From: Clostridiales bacterium | Lineage (GTDB): Bacteria > Bacillota > Clostridia > Lachnospirales > CAG-274 | DNA length: 64,000 nt | Assembly (NCBI GenBank): GCA_021204175.1 | Contig: JAJPZT010000054.1 | Coordinates: 1 to 64,000, forward strand | Direction of reading: 5' to 3' | Part shown: positions 27,955-37,395 of the stretch, piece by piece | How positions within the stretch are numbered: position 1 is the first letter of the stretch | Layout: each line of letters opens with the position of its first letter | Position numbers and translations under genes: made by a program | Notes under the pieces: model-generated | Databases searched by the model: none | Told to the model about the DNA's origin: nothing | The model's input: the letters and a program-made list of their open reading frames with translations, nothing else

Positions 27955-29291
27955 AATATATTCCGGAAAGCGAATGGAGCTGTGAGGATCACAGAAAAGC
28001 CGCAGACAGAATAATTGACAATATTCAGATATTCATATCTCAGGACGGAGATGTAGAGGGAGCAATGAGTGACAGTCTCCAGCTGTTTACGGGCAGGGGA
28101 AAGGTACGTCAGGTTTTAGCCAAAACCTTTCAGGATAAAAACGCTATGGCGGCGGCTTTCCGCACGTTCCTGTTTGAAGCTTCTCCCAAACTGAAAGCAG
28201 TTTCGGAAAGGCTTTCTGTTCAGCCCCAGGAGTTAAGCGACAAAATCAAAACCGCAATGCAGGGGGCAATTTATACTTGGACGGAAGAGCAGGTTAAAAG
28301 CAAGCTTGATGATATTGCGGAACAGTATAAATATTTGGAGGTTATAGGCAAGGTACAGGGGACTACATATCACAGCATAGATGCTGCGAGAAATGATTTG
28401 GTGAACCAGTTCAGCTATTTGAGAATTCCGATGGCTGCTATAGAACAGCTTAACAAGCCCTGGTATCCTGCGCTTAAAGCCTTGAGAGACGTTGTTTATT
28501 CGGATACGTCGCATATGACCGGGGAACAGCGTCAGGCGGCAGTCTCCGCACTTGAACAGTACGGCATATTTGCTGAGGATTGTCTTAAAAACGGAAAGGC
28601 AGTGCTTGAAGATATTTTAAATTCAAAGAATATTGAATGTACCCCTGAGGAGCTGGATACGGTTTACGGCGGCTTAAAGGGCATAAACCACAATACGGCA
28701 CTGACACAGTTTAATAAAGAGCTTGAAGGACAGCTGGGAAAAATAAGCTTTGCAAGAAACAAGACCGATCTTTCGGAAACTTGGAAGTCGATTACGGGTA
28801 CGGAGTCTGTTAAGGACTGGTGCAGCAATTATAATGTTCCTTTGATGTGGATTATTCCCAAGGAGCTTAACAATGCATTCAGAACCCTGATTGACGTGCA
28901 GAACGGAAGCTACACTGTTGACAAGGCTGTGGTAAGCGCTTTAAACAGCCTGCGCAATATGGACACTTCTGTTTTGACAGACAGGGCTAAGATAGAAAAT
29001 TCTTTTGTCTCTTTGGTCGGTGAAGAATATTCACAGATTTGGGTTATGAACCGAACGGAGGTTATGACGGAAGCAAAGCTTAAAATAGGCAATGATATGA
29101 GTACGTGGACGGCGGCGGATTTGACGGTTCTTCAGGGCATTCTTAAGAGAATGAAGCAGGATAAGGCAAAGAAAGAAAAGCTTGCCGGAACAAAAAATTC
29201 CGTACGCAATATGAAAGATGATATTTTAAGAGATTTGGTAACGGCTTTTCTTGATTTACATCCAGAATACTGCGATGATTTTATAAAGTAG
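27936..29291 (+). CDS. BREX ATPase BrxC/PglY-like, C-terminal part (frameshifted continuation)
   Basis: 451 aa beginning PFWALKYIPESEWSCEDHRKAAD; overlaps the preceding ORF at a T4 run (27942-27945). CPFWALKYI resembles the G-YPLWALKY motif I associate with BrxC/PglY-like proteins. Confidence 0.6.
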   Translation: MPFWALKYIPESEWSCEDHRKAADRIIDNIQIFISQDGDVEGAMSDSLQLFTGRGKVRQVLAKTFQDKNAMAAAFRTFLFEASPKLKAVSERLSVQPQELSDKIKTAMQGAIYTWTEEQVKSKLDDIAEQYKYLEVIGKVQGTTYHSIDAARNDLVNQFSYLRIPMAAIEQLNKPWYPALKALRDVVYSDTSHMTGEQRQAAVSALEQYGIFAEDCLKNGKAVLEDILNSKNIECTPEELDTVYGGLKGINHNTALTQFNKELEGQLGKISFARNKTDLSETWKSITGTESVKDWCSNYNVPLMWIIPKELNNAFRTLIDVQNGSYTVDKAVVSALNSLRNMDTSVLTDRAKIENSFVSLVGEEYSQIWVMNRTEVMTEAKLKIGNDMSTWTAADLTVLQGILKRMKQDKAKKEKLAGTKNSVRNMKDDILRDLVTAFLDLHPEYCDDFIK

Positions 29292-29307
29292 GAAAGGGGC
29301 TGGCAGT

Positions 29308-31671
29308 GTGACAATTCAAGAGGTTATAGCTGTATTTCAAAAGGAAAAGCAAAATAATCTGCCCTCCCGTTTCCCCTGCCGGGCTGTAATGGTAAGCACA
29401 ATCGGGCAGTATACGAAGCTTCTTTCGGAGCTGAAAAAAATAAGCGACATATGGGTAATAAAATCAAGCGAAATTTTATCAAGCGCAGATATTATGCCCG
29501 ACTATTCAAAGCTTTGCTCGAAGGCTTACAGAAATGAATGGGTTATTTTAACCGGAGTCGGCGAATATCTCAGGCTGTTTTCTCAAAAAGAGGTGTTAGA
29601 CAGGCGGTTTGCCTCACTTTGGGCTTATCAGCAGCCGGCAAGCAGCACGGGGCGGATAATTATTCCCTTATGGGGCTGTGAAGCCCAGTGGTTTGACGGA
29701 GCAATAGGTCTTAATAATGACATAAGACAGGAAGACTTTTATTTTGACTGCACAACTCCCGGCAAACCCGAACAGACAATGAGTATATCCGTAGTTTCTG
29801 ATATGTTTGAACAGTATCTTTCTATGTTCGGCAGGGGCGGCGGAATGCTTTGCGTAGGACTGTTGGAATGGTTTGAATATTGGGAAAATCCTTCAGAGAA
29901 AAACAGCCGTTTTATTTTGCTTACAAAGCGGTACAGAAGCATTTTGCCCGTAAAGGGAAATATAACAATAAAGGTTACTAAAGATATTTCGGCATTTGTC
30001 AGAGAAAATATAACAGGCGGAGAATTTTTGACTGATGAAAACTGTTCAGAAGAAATGAGTTCAGAGCTGCTTCCCTATGTTTTGCAGGAAAATTCTTTAG
30101 ACGGCGCGCTTCTTAAAATTCTTAATGTTTCGGCTTTTTCAGGTGTTGACATTATGGGAAAATGGAATACTCTGTCGTTAAGCCGAAAAAAATTTGCGGC
30201 TCTCTGGCTTGAAATTCACCCGGATAACAGCTATTTAAACCACTGCTTTACAATTGCCGGGTCGGTTAAAGAAATTCCGTATCTTATATATCATGAGATA
30301 TTTAAAAAGAGAACAGACAGACCGGAGTGGGTTGATGAATTTAAAAAGCTGTCTTCTGTAATGATGATTAAACCCGACCCGGAATATTTTAAGGCGGTTG
30401 ACGCAATTCCCGAATTTGAAAACCGGCTGGACTATATTTCAAACAATATAAAGGAAGAAAAAATTTATCTTCTTAAAATGACAGGTCAGTGGCTGCGAAA
30501 AGATCCCGAACAGGCAGATAAAAGCAAAAAGCTTAAGGAAAGCATTCCGGCTCTTTCGGCATATCTTTCAAATGATTTGCCGCCGCTTAAAAATGATACG
30601 GGAGATTATTTGTTAAGGTATAAAATCCACAAGCTTGAAAATTCGCTGCCTGAAGATGAAGAGGCTTATTTTGGCAATATCAGCACAGAAGCTTTTGATT
30701 ATCGATATGCGGTTCTTTCGGAATATGAAGACAAAGAAACATTTTTTCTGTGGATTGATGCATTGGGTATAGAGTGGCTTTCTCTGCTGTATCGGAGCAT
30801 AACGGCAGGCTGCGGCGGAAAAATTATAAAGGCGGTTCCCACGCTGGCGGCTCTGCCTACGGAAACCCGTTTTAACGAACAGTGGAAAAGCATGGAGAAA
30901 GAGGGCATTGAATATAAAAAGTTAAATAAATTGGATAAACTGGCTCACAAGGGCGTTATTGACGAGCCTGATTATTATGCCTGTATTGAAGAACAGTTTA
31001 GTTTTATGGATGAAATCAGTAAATATGTTGATGATTTGCTGGGGAAATACCGCCGTGTTGTTATAACGGGAGATCGCGGCACAAGCCGTCTTGCCGCACG
31101 TTTTTTTCACGGCAGAGACGGAATAGAAGCACCGAAAAATACTGAAGTGTGCTGTTACGGCAGATACTGCAAGCTGCCGCCGGATACTGATTTATACCTT
31201 TCCGGCTTGAAAACCGTAAAGAACGGAAATGAGAGATATGCCGTATTTTGCAATTATGACCATTTTAAACAGCCAGGCTTTGCGGCAGGGGTGGAGGATG
31301 AAAACCCCGTTTACGGAGAAATTCACGGCGGCGGCGCTCCGGAAGAAGTACTTGTTCCCGTAATTGTGGTGGAAAGCAGCAAAGAAATTCCGCTGTCGGC
31401 GGTTTGGGAAAAAGATACCGTAAAAATTTCGGGAAAGAAAGCAATGCTTAAGGTTTTGTTTAACAGCCCCGTTGAAAATTTATCTGTGAAAACGGCGGGT
31501 ATTCAGGCGGAGGTATCAAAAGAAAATTCGGGCAAAGCCTGGAAAGCAGTTTTTTCGGGTATTAAACCGGGAAAATATACCGTAAGTGTAATTGCGGACG
31601 GACGCATTGCGGATTTGGCTGAAATTACGCTGCTTTCGGCTCTGGGCGGCGGAGGCGGTGATTTGCCTTGA
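29308..31671 (+). CDS. pglZ: BREX-4 system phosphatase PglZ
   Basis: 787 aa; FLWIDALGIEWLSLL, VVITGDRGTSRLAARFFH, EIHGGGAPEEVLVPVIV: alkaline-phosphatase-like PglZ signature. GTG start with upstream RBS. Confidence 0.85.
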   Translation: MTIQEVIAVFQKEKQNNLPSRFPCRAVMVSTIGQYTKLLSELKKISDIWVIKSSEILSSADIMPDYSKLCSKAYRNEWVILTGVGEYLRLFSQKEVLDRRFASLWAYQQPASSTGRIIIPLWGCEAQWFDGAIGLNNDIRQEDFYFDCTTPGKPEQTMSISVVSDMFEQYLSMFGRGGGMLCVGLLEWFEYWENPSEKNSRFILLTKRYRSILPVKGNITIKVTKDISAFVRENITGGEFLTDENCSEEMSSELLPYVLQENSLDGALLKILNVSAFSGVDIMGKWNTLSLSRKKFAALWLEIHPDNSYLNHCFTIAGSVKEIPYLIYHEIFKKRTDRPEWVDEFKKLSSVMMIKPDPEYFKAVDAIPEFENRLDYISNNIKEEKIYLLKMTGQWLRKDPEQADKSKKLKESIPALSAYLSNDLPPLKNDTGDYLLRYKIHKLENSLPEDEEAYFGNISTEAFDYRYAVLSEYEDKETFFLWIDALGIEWLSLLYRSITAGCGGKIIKAVPTLAALPTETRFNEQWKSMEKEGIEYKKLNKLDKLAHKGVIDEPDYYACIEEQFSFMDEISKYVDDLLGKYRRVVITGDRGTSRLAARFFHGRDGIEAPKNTEVCCYGRYCKLPPDTDLYLSGLKTVKNGNERYAVFCNYDHFKQPGFAAGVEDENPVYGEIHGGGAPEEVLVPVIVVESSKEIPLSAVWEKDTVKISGKKAMLKVLFNSPVENLSVKTAGIQAEVSKENSGKAWKAVFSGIKPGKYTVSVIADGRIADLAEITLLSALGGGGGDLP

Positions 31672-31868
31672 CAAAAAAGAAGACTTGCTGCGACTGCGGA
31701 AAAGCACTTAAAAAAGACGAAACCGCTCTTTCGAAAAAGCTGATAGATATAGATACTGAAGAGTTTTATTGTTTACACTGTATGGCTGAATATTTCGGCT
31801 GCAGTGAAAATGATTTAAAAATCAAAATAAGAGAATTTAAAGAGCAGGGATGCACACTTTTCTTGTAA
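31668..31868 (+). CDS. Small zinc-ribbon protein between pglZ and brxL
   Basis: 66 aa; CCDCGKALKKDE...FYCLHCMAEYFGCSENDLKIKIREFKEQGCTLF; overlaps pglZ stop. Confidence 0.7.
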   Translation: MTKKKTCCDCGKALKKDETALSKKLIDIDTEEFYCLHCMAEYFGCSENDLKIKIREFKEQGCTLFL

Positions 31869-31880
31869 GGAGGGCAAAGT

Positions 31881-33347
31881 ATGCTTGAAAATAAAGTAAA
31901 AGAAATATTTGCCGATATGGTTGTTCTTAAAGACCCACAGCGGAGTGAATGCTTTTCAAATTTAAGTATGCCGTCGTATATGCGTGACTGGCTGGTTATG
32001 AAGTTTTCAGACGAGGACGGCTCTGTAGACTATGACAGTGTACGCAGATATATTAAGAAATATATCCCCGGCAAGGATGATTTTGAACAGTATAAATTTC
32101 AAATGATAAACGGCGAAGAGGTTCAGTTTCTTGCCCGTGTTCGGGTGAATGTAGACATAAAAACCGGAAAGACAAGGTTTGAGCTGCCTGATTTCGGCGG
32201 AGCAAGAGGCGGGGCAGCCGGAATTGTTGCTAACGATGTTGCCGATGAATGGCAGGCGACACTTTTGCATGAAAGTGAAAACTGGGGAATTATTACATTG
32301 GAATGGCTGCTTGAAGGAACAGCCTCAAGACCCAGAGGCGTTATTTCAATGATTGATTATAAGCCCTTTTGCCCCTACTTTATAGATATGGATTTTTTCA
32401 GAGAAGCAAGAAAGGAATTTAATATTCATGAATGGATTGACGTAATTCTTATGGCAATTGACTATAATCCCGACGGATATGTAGACGAAAAGGGTCAAAT
32501 CAGCGAAGAAAAAAAGCTGTGTTTCCTCAGAAGGCTGCTTCCTTTTGTGGAAAAAAGAGTAAATCTTATAGAGCTTGCTCCGAAGGGAACGGGAAAAAGC
32601 TATGTTTTTGAAAAAATCAGCAAGAGAGGCTGGCTTATAAGCGGCGGAACGGTTTCGAGGGCTTCTCTGATTTATGACAATGCAAAAAAAACCGGCGGTC
32701 TGCTGACACGTTTTGATTATGTGGGCTTTGACGAGGTTCAGTCAATTACTTTCGAGCAGCCCGGGCAAATTCAGCAGGCGTTGAAGCATTATATGGAGTT
32801 CGGCGAGATTAAAGGCTTTGACGCTGCTTTGACAGCCGAAGCGGGGGTTATAGTTTTAGGCAACATAAATGCGGAAAAGTTTGACATAAACAAAAATATG
32901 GTGGAGCATATAAGCGAGGTTTTCGGAGAATCAGCAACGCTGGACAGATTTCACGGCTTTATTCCCGGCTGGGAAATTCCCAGAATGACTACGGGAATGA
33001 TTGCCCATGGCTGGGCAATAAATACCGAATACTTTGCTGAGGTTATGCATGAGCTCAGAAGCGATTTGTCATATGCTTCTATTGTTGAAGAGCTTATAAG
33101 CTATAATTCAAATTCGGATAAACGTGACATAATGGCAATAAAGCGTCTTTGCACGGCTTTTCTTAAGCTGCTTTTCCCCCATGTGCAGTCTGCCGATGAT
33201 ATAAGCAGAGAGGATTTTGAACATTACTGCCTGAATCCGGCTCTTGAAATGAGAGGAGTAATTAAAAAGCAGCTTTGCATTATCGACCCCAAGGAATTTG
33301 ACGTCCCCGGCAAAAGAACAATTCCCGAGGTTATTTACAGCAGGTGA
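31881..33347 (+). CDS. brxL: BREX system BrxL-like ATPase (short form)
   Basis: 488 aa; LIELAPKGTGKSYVFEKIS, GFDEVQSITF, LDRFHGFIPGWEIPRM. C-terminus ends before any recognisable Lon-like domain. Confidence 0.85.
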   Translation: MLENKVKEIFADMVVLKDPQRSECFSNLSMPSYMRDWLVMKFSDEDGSVDYDSVRRYIKKYIPGKDDFEQYKFQMINGEEVQFLARVRVNVDIKTGKTRFELPDFGGARGGAAGIVANDVADEWQATLLHESENWGIITLEWLLEGTASRPRGVISMIDYKPFCPYFIDMDFFREARKEFNIHEWIDVILMAIDYNPDGYVDEKGQISEEKKLCFLRRLLPFVEKRVNLIELAPKGTGKSYVFEKISKRGWLISGGTVSRASLIYDNAKKTGGLLTRFDYVGFDEVQSITFEQPGQIQQALKHYMEFGEIKGFDAALTAEAGVIVLGNINAEKFDINKNMVEHISEVFGESATLDRFHGFIPGWEIPRMTTGMIAHGWAINTEYFAEVMHELRSDLSYASIVEELISYNSNSDKRDIMAIKRLCTAFLKLLFPHVQSADDISREDFEHYCLNPALEMRGVIKKQLCIIDPKEFDVPGKRTIPEVIYSR

Positions 33348-33351
33348 TTTT

Positions 33352-34488
33352 ATGGATAAGTTTATTTATGCCGATAACGCAGCCACCACAAAGCTTGACC
33401 CCGAGGCTTTTGAAGCTATGAAGCCCTTTTTGCTGGAGCAATATGCAAATGCTTCACAAGCCTATTCCTTTGCGCGCACTGCAAGAAAAGCGCTTTCGGA
33501 TTCCAGAAAAACAATAGCCGCCCTAATAGGGGCAAAACCGGAAGAAATCTTTTTTACCTCCGGAGGAACCGAAAGCGACAACTGGGCTGTAAAAAGCTCA
33601 ATGCTTATGCCGGGAGATAAAAACGGAGTCATAACCTCCGAAATAGAACATCACGCTGTTCTTAATTCGGTGAAAGCTATGGGAAGACAGGGCTTTGACT
33701 GTAAGTATATTCCCGTTGACTCATTCGGAGAGGTTCATCCCGAGGCACTGCTTAATATTATTTCCGACAAGACAAGGCTTGTTTCGGTGATGCTTTCAAA
33801 TAATGAGGTTGGAACAATAGAGCCTGTAGCCGGGCTTGCTTCAATTGCCCATTCATACGGAGCATTGTTTCATACAGATGCAGTACAGTCTGTAGGGCAT
33901 ATACCCGTTAATATTAATGAACTGGGAGTAGATTTGCTGTCTGCTTCCGCACATAAGTTTAACGGCCCCAAAGGCATAGGTTTTTTATATATAAGGGAAG
34001 GAGTAAATCTTCCGGCTTTTAATGACGGCGGTTCTCAGGAAAATAATAAACGGGCGGGGACGGAAAATACAGCGGCAATTGTGGGAATGGCGGCAGCTCT
34101 CAGCAGCTGTTATGCCCGTCTTGAAGAAAATGCCGCTCACCTTAAAGGTCTTGAAACGCAGCTGCTTTCTATGCTTAATTCCGCTGAAATTGATTATTTA
34201 AGAAACGGAGCAGCTTATCATGTTCCTGGAAATATGAGCCTTTCCTTTAAAGGGGTACAGGGTGAAATGCTTCTTCACCGCCTTGATTTGATGGGAATTT
34301 GCGTTTCTACAGGTTCTGCCTGCGACAGCAGGAATACTCAGCTGTCGCATGTTTTGAAGGCAATGAAAATTCCCCGCGAATATGCACTTGGTACTATACG
34401 CATATCTCTCGGTAAAGATAATACAAAAGAAGAAACAGAAAAAATAGGCAATTCACTTATAAAAATTCTAAAACAAATAAAAAAATAA
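33352..34488 (+). CDS. Cysteine desulfurase (IscS/DndA-like) in BREX operon
   Basis: Start MDKFIYADNAATTKLDPEAF (the supplied ORF extends upstream); SAHKFNGPKGIGFLYI, STGSACDSRNTQLSHVL; stop 34488. Confidence 0.9.
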   Translation: MDKFIYADNAATTKLDPEAFEAMKPFLLEQYANASQAYSFARTARKALSDSRKTIAALIGAKPEEIFFTSGGTESDNWAVKSSMLMPGDKNGVITSEIEHHAVLNSVKAMGRQGFDCKYIPVDSFGEVHPEALLNIISDKTRLVSVMLSNNEVGTIEPVAGLASIAHSYGALFHTDAVQSVGHIPVNINELGVDLLSASAHKFNGPKGIGFLYIREGVNLPAFNDGGSQENNKRAGTENTAAIVGMAAALSSCYARLEENAAHLKGLETQLLSMLNSAEIDYLRNGAAYHVPGNMSLSFKGVQGEMLLHRLDLMGICVSTGSACDSRNTQLSHVLKAMKIPREYALGTIRISLGKDNTKEETEKIGNSLIKILKQIKK

Positions 34489-34659
34489 AAGAAATGCCTT
34501 TGGGGATAAAAACTTCTGTTGTCGGGGAAGTGCGTTCGGTATTCTTGTATGTTTGTTTGCTGCCATATACATCGCTTCCTTGCATGTGCCGGAATGATGA
34601 ATTGTCAACCGATTTTTTCAGTAAAACTTTTTTAAGCAAAAATAATTGTTTTCAACAAA

Positions 34660-34694
34660 AAAAGCAGGCAGCCCGACGCTGTCCGCTTTTTATA
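34660..34694. terminator. Hairpin terminator between the convergent BREX and helicase operons
   Basis: AAAAAAAGCAGGCAGCCCGACGCTGTCCGCTTTTT: imperfect stem with A/T tracts on both sides. Confidence 0.55.
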
Positions 34695-34698
34695 ATTT

Positions 34699-37395
34699 TT
34701 AAAGATCTTCGCTGTATTTATCGCTTTTTATTAAGTTTTCCTTTACTGTAAGAAGCTGGAGATTTTCGGGCTCGGTAAAACCTCCCTGTGAAAGAGGAAT
34801 TATGTGGTCTATTTGAAAATCAAGCTTATTTTTGCTTCTGCAGCCGCTTTCCTTGCTGAAATAAAAGCCTTCGTCGTCGGTATATCTTCTGAAGATTTCA
34901 TCTCTCAGCTTAAAGCCCAGCTCAGGGTATCTTTCCTTAATTTCCTGCAGAGGCAGCTCTTTTATTTTAATTAATTCGTTTTCGGTAATAGGTTCTGCAA
35001 AGCCTGTTTCATAATCTTCCGGGTGCTTCTGTTTATCTCTTTCTTTAAAAACAAGCTGTCTGAAAGCCTTTGCATTGTTTACGCCGAAAAAAGCAGACCA
35101 TTTGTCTTTATTCTTTTCCCATTCTTCATCTGCAAAGTCGATAATATCGCCTCCGGCTTCAACGGCATTTTTTACAACAAGGCTTATGTCATAATTTGAA
35201 CGTTCTTCAAAGTCAATCAGCTTGGGAAGCTCTCCTGTTTGGCTGTAATAATTTACAATATCCTCAATATCTCCTTTGTTATAGCCCAAAAGCGCCTCTT
35301 TTTCTCCGAAAAGTGTTTCGTCTATATGGTCTGCAAGCTCAGGGCTCTCAAGCTCTTCTTCCGAAACGTCGGGCAGCCAAGCCATAAGACTTTCGTAAGC
35401 TTCCTTCATACAGTCATAAACAAGAATATTGCAGCTTTTGGCTTCATCGTCCTCATCTTCACCCTTAACAAGGTATGAAAAATTATATATTCCCACGGGT
35501 ATTCTTTCGATAAAATCCAAAGAAGAAAGCCTTTCGTCAATTGTTTCGTCGGCAATTTTTGCAAATTCTTCGATTTTTCCGATTGATATAAGACGTAAAA
35601 TCTGCTTTTGGGTTTCTCTGTTGTTTATGTTGAAATCGGCGTTTGTGTCAATGAAAAGCTTTTCGGGGTTGACCCATGCAATTTTATCCTTCCAGTCGTC
35701 TATAAAGCTTACAATATAGGCTGTTTTTGTGCCTCCTGCCCTTGTGCCTCTCAAAGCCCTTCCTATCATCTGGGTCATAAGAATGGTTGACTTTGTGGGA
35801 CGGGTTAAAAACACCGTTTTTGTTTCCGGCAGGTCTGTGCCTTCCGTAAGAATATTGACATTTATTATAACATTTATTTTGCCCTTTCGAAAATCATTTA
35901 TTATAATTTCATTTTGTTTGGCTGACCTTACGACACTCGTCGCTGCGTCTCTTATATCCGAAACAACATAGCCGGACTTAATACCCTTTTCACGGAAAAG
36001 CGTATTAAGGGCTATCGCCATACCTACAGACGGGGCAAAAACTATTGTCTGACCGTATTTTTCACTGTTGTTTTTATAGTGATCTACAATAAGGCTGTTT
36101 CGGTTTCTGTTGTTGAAAATTTGATTTGCAAGGTCGTTTCCTATGCTGCCGATGTCGAAAAATTTATCGCCTACTATTCTGTCTAATTTCTCCTTGCCGC
36201 CGCAGGCTTCGAAAAGCTTTGTCATATCCTCCCCTGTTTTCACCGATTCAAAGTGAGGCTCGGACAAAATTCCTCTGTTTATAAGCTCCCTTAAATCGAT
36301 TTTATAAACAATATCGTCGGGAAACAGCTTTTTAAGAAGACCAAGCTCATTTTCGGCAGTTCTGAAAGGGGTCGCCGTAAGCCCCAGCAGCTTATAGTTA
36401 GGGCAGTACTTCTTTACCTCGTCTATTATAGCCCTGTATTCCGAAGCGGCGGCGTGGTGTGCCTCGTCTATTACCAAAAACACTTTGTCTGAATTGGGCT
36501 TAAGCCAGTTTTTAACAAACTTCTCCATACCTCTTTTAAGGCTTGTTTTGCTTGAAATTATAATATCGTCGGAAGCCTTAATATGTATGGGCTTGTCGTG
36601 CTTTCCCGAAATTATTCTCCAGTTGTATTTGCTGCCGTTTTTCGAAACCTTTCTGCAGCAAACCTTTTCAAAGGCTTTTTCCGCCTGATTTAAAAGCTCG
36701 TGTCTGTGGGCAATCCACACAACCTTTCCGCCTTTGTCCAAAACATTTTCCATAAGCCAGTAGGCGGCGGTTAAGGTTTTTCCTGCTCCCGTAGGAAGAA
36801 CGAGAACGCCTGCATAGCTTGTGTTTTCGGAAATTGCGGCGGTCATATTTTTGACTGCTTCTATTTGATGCTCATAAAGTGAGATATTTGTGTTTTTTTC
36901 GTCAACTGTCATACTTCCGGCAGATTTATTTGCTGTAGGCTTATTAAGAGCAGTCTCAAAATCAAAGCCTAATTCTTCGCCGGTGCTGTTTTTGTCTGAA
37001 ACAGAGATATTTTTACCCGACTTTAAACAACGTTTTTCCGCTGTTCTTATTTTACCTCTGTAATAATCCGTTTTAAACTTGTCGGGATAAAGCTTAACAA
37101 ACTCCAAAAGCTCCTTATCCCTTTTCAAGCCGTAAAGAGAATCAAATTTATTTCTGTAAGGATTAAGTCTTCCGTCCTTTCTGGTTTTTATGCTTTTTTC
37201 GGCATAAATCAGTCCCTCTTCAAATTTTTTCTGCTTGTTAAGATAATAGCTTAAATTATTGTTTGCATAGGTATAACAGTCATCAAGCTCGAGACATTTT
37301 TTTAAGCATTCTTCCGCTTTATCGAATTTTTTTTGTTTTTCATACTCAAGGGCTTTTTCAAAATATTTGCCCGGATTTTTCGGTTTGAACATCAA
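34699..37395 (-). CDS. TPR - SF2 DEAD/DEAH helicase - HNH nuclease fusion
   Basis: 898 aa; N-terminal TPR, VLVLPTGAGKTLTAAYW, LVIDEAHHAA, MIGRALRG, C-terminal HNH (DFQIDHIIPLSQGGFTEPENLQLLTVKENLIKSDK). Confidence 0.88.
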   Translation of the reverse strand: MMFKPKNPGKYFEKALEYEKQKKFDKAEECLKKCLELDDCYTYANNNLSYYLNKQKKFEEGLIYAEKSIKTRKDGRLNPYRNKFDSLYGLKRDKELLEFVKLYPDKFKTDYYRGKIRTAEKRCLKSGKNISVSDKNSTGEELGFDFETALNKPTANKSAGSMTVDEKNTNISLYEHQIEAVKNMTAAISENTSYAGVLVLPTGAGKTLTAAYWLMENVLDKGGKVVWIAHRHELLNQAEKAFEKVCCRKVSKNGSKYNWRIISGKHDKPIHIKASDDIIISSKTSLKRGMEKFVKNWLKPNSDKVFLVIDEAHHAAASEYRAIIDEVKKYCPNYKLLGLTATPFRTAENELGLLKKLFPDDIVYKIDLRELINRGILSEPHFESVKTGEDMTKLFEACGGKEKLDRIVGDKFFDIGSIGNDLANQIFNNRNRNSLIVDHYKNNSEKYGQTIVFAPSVGMAIALNTLFREKGIKSGYVVSDIRDAATSVVRSAKQNEIIINDFRKGKINVIINVNILTEGTDLPETKTVFLTRPTKSTILMTQMIGRALRGTRAGGTKTAYIVSFIDDWKDKIAWVNPEKLFIDTNADFNINNRETQKQILRLISIGKIEEFAKIADETIDERLSSLDFIERIPVGIYNFSYLVKGEDEDDEAKSCNILVYDCMKEAYESLMAWLPDVSEEELESPELADHIDETLFGEKEALLGYNKGDIEDIVNYYSQTGELPKLIDFEERSNYDISLVVKNAVEAGGDIIDFADEEWEKNKDKWSAFFGVNNAKAFRQLVFKERDKQKHPEDYETGFAEPITENELIKIKELPLQEIKERYPELGFKLRDEIFRRYTDDEGFYFSKESGCRSKNKLDFQIDHIIPLSQGGFTEPENLQLLTVKENLIKSDKYSEDL

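Noticed and set aside
27936-27960. Programmed -1 frameshifting as the default explanation for all split genes
   Set aside because: Only the BrxC (C CCT TTT) and WYL (A AAA AAC) sites match a slippery heptamer; the others do not, and the uniform missing-base pattern in runs is equally consistent with assembly error.
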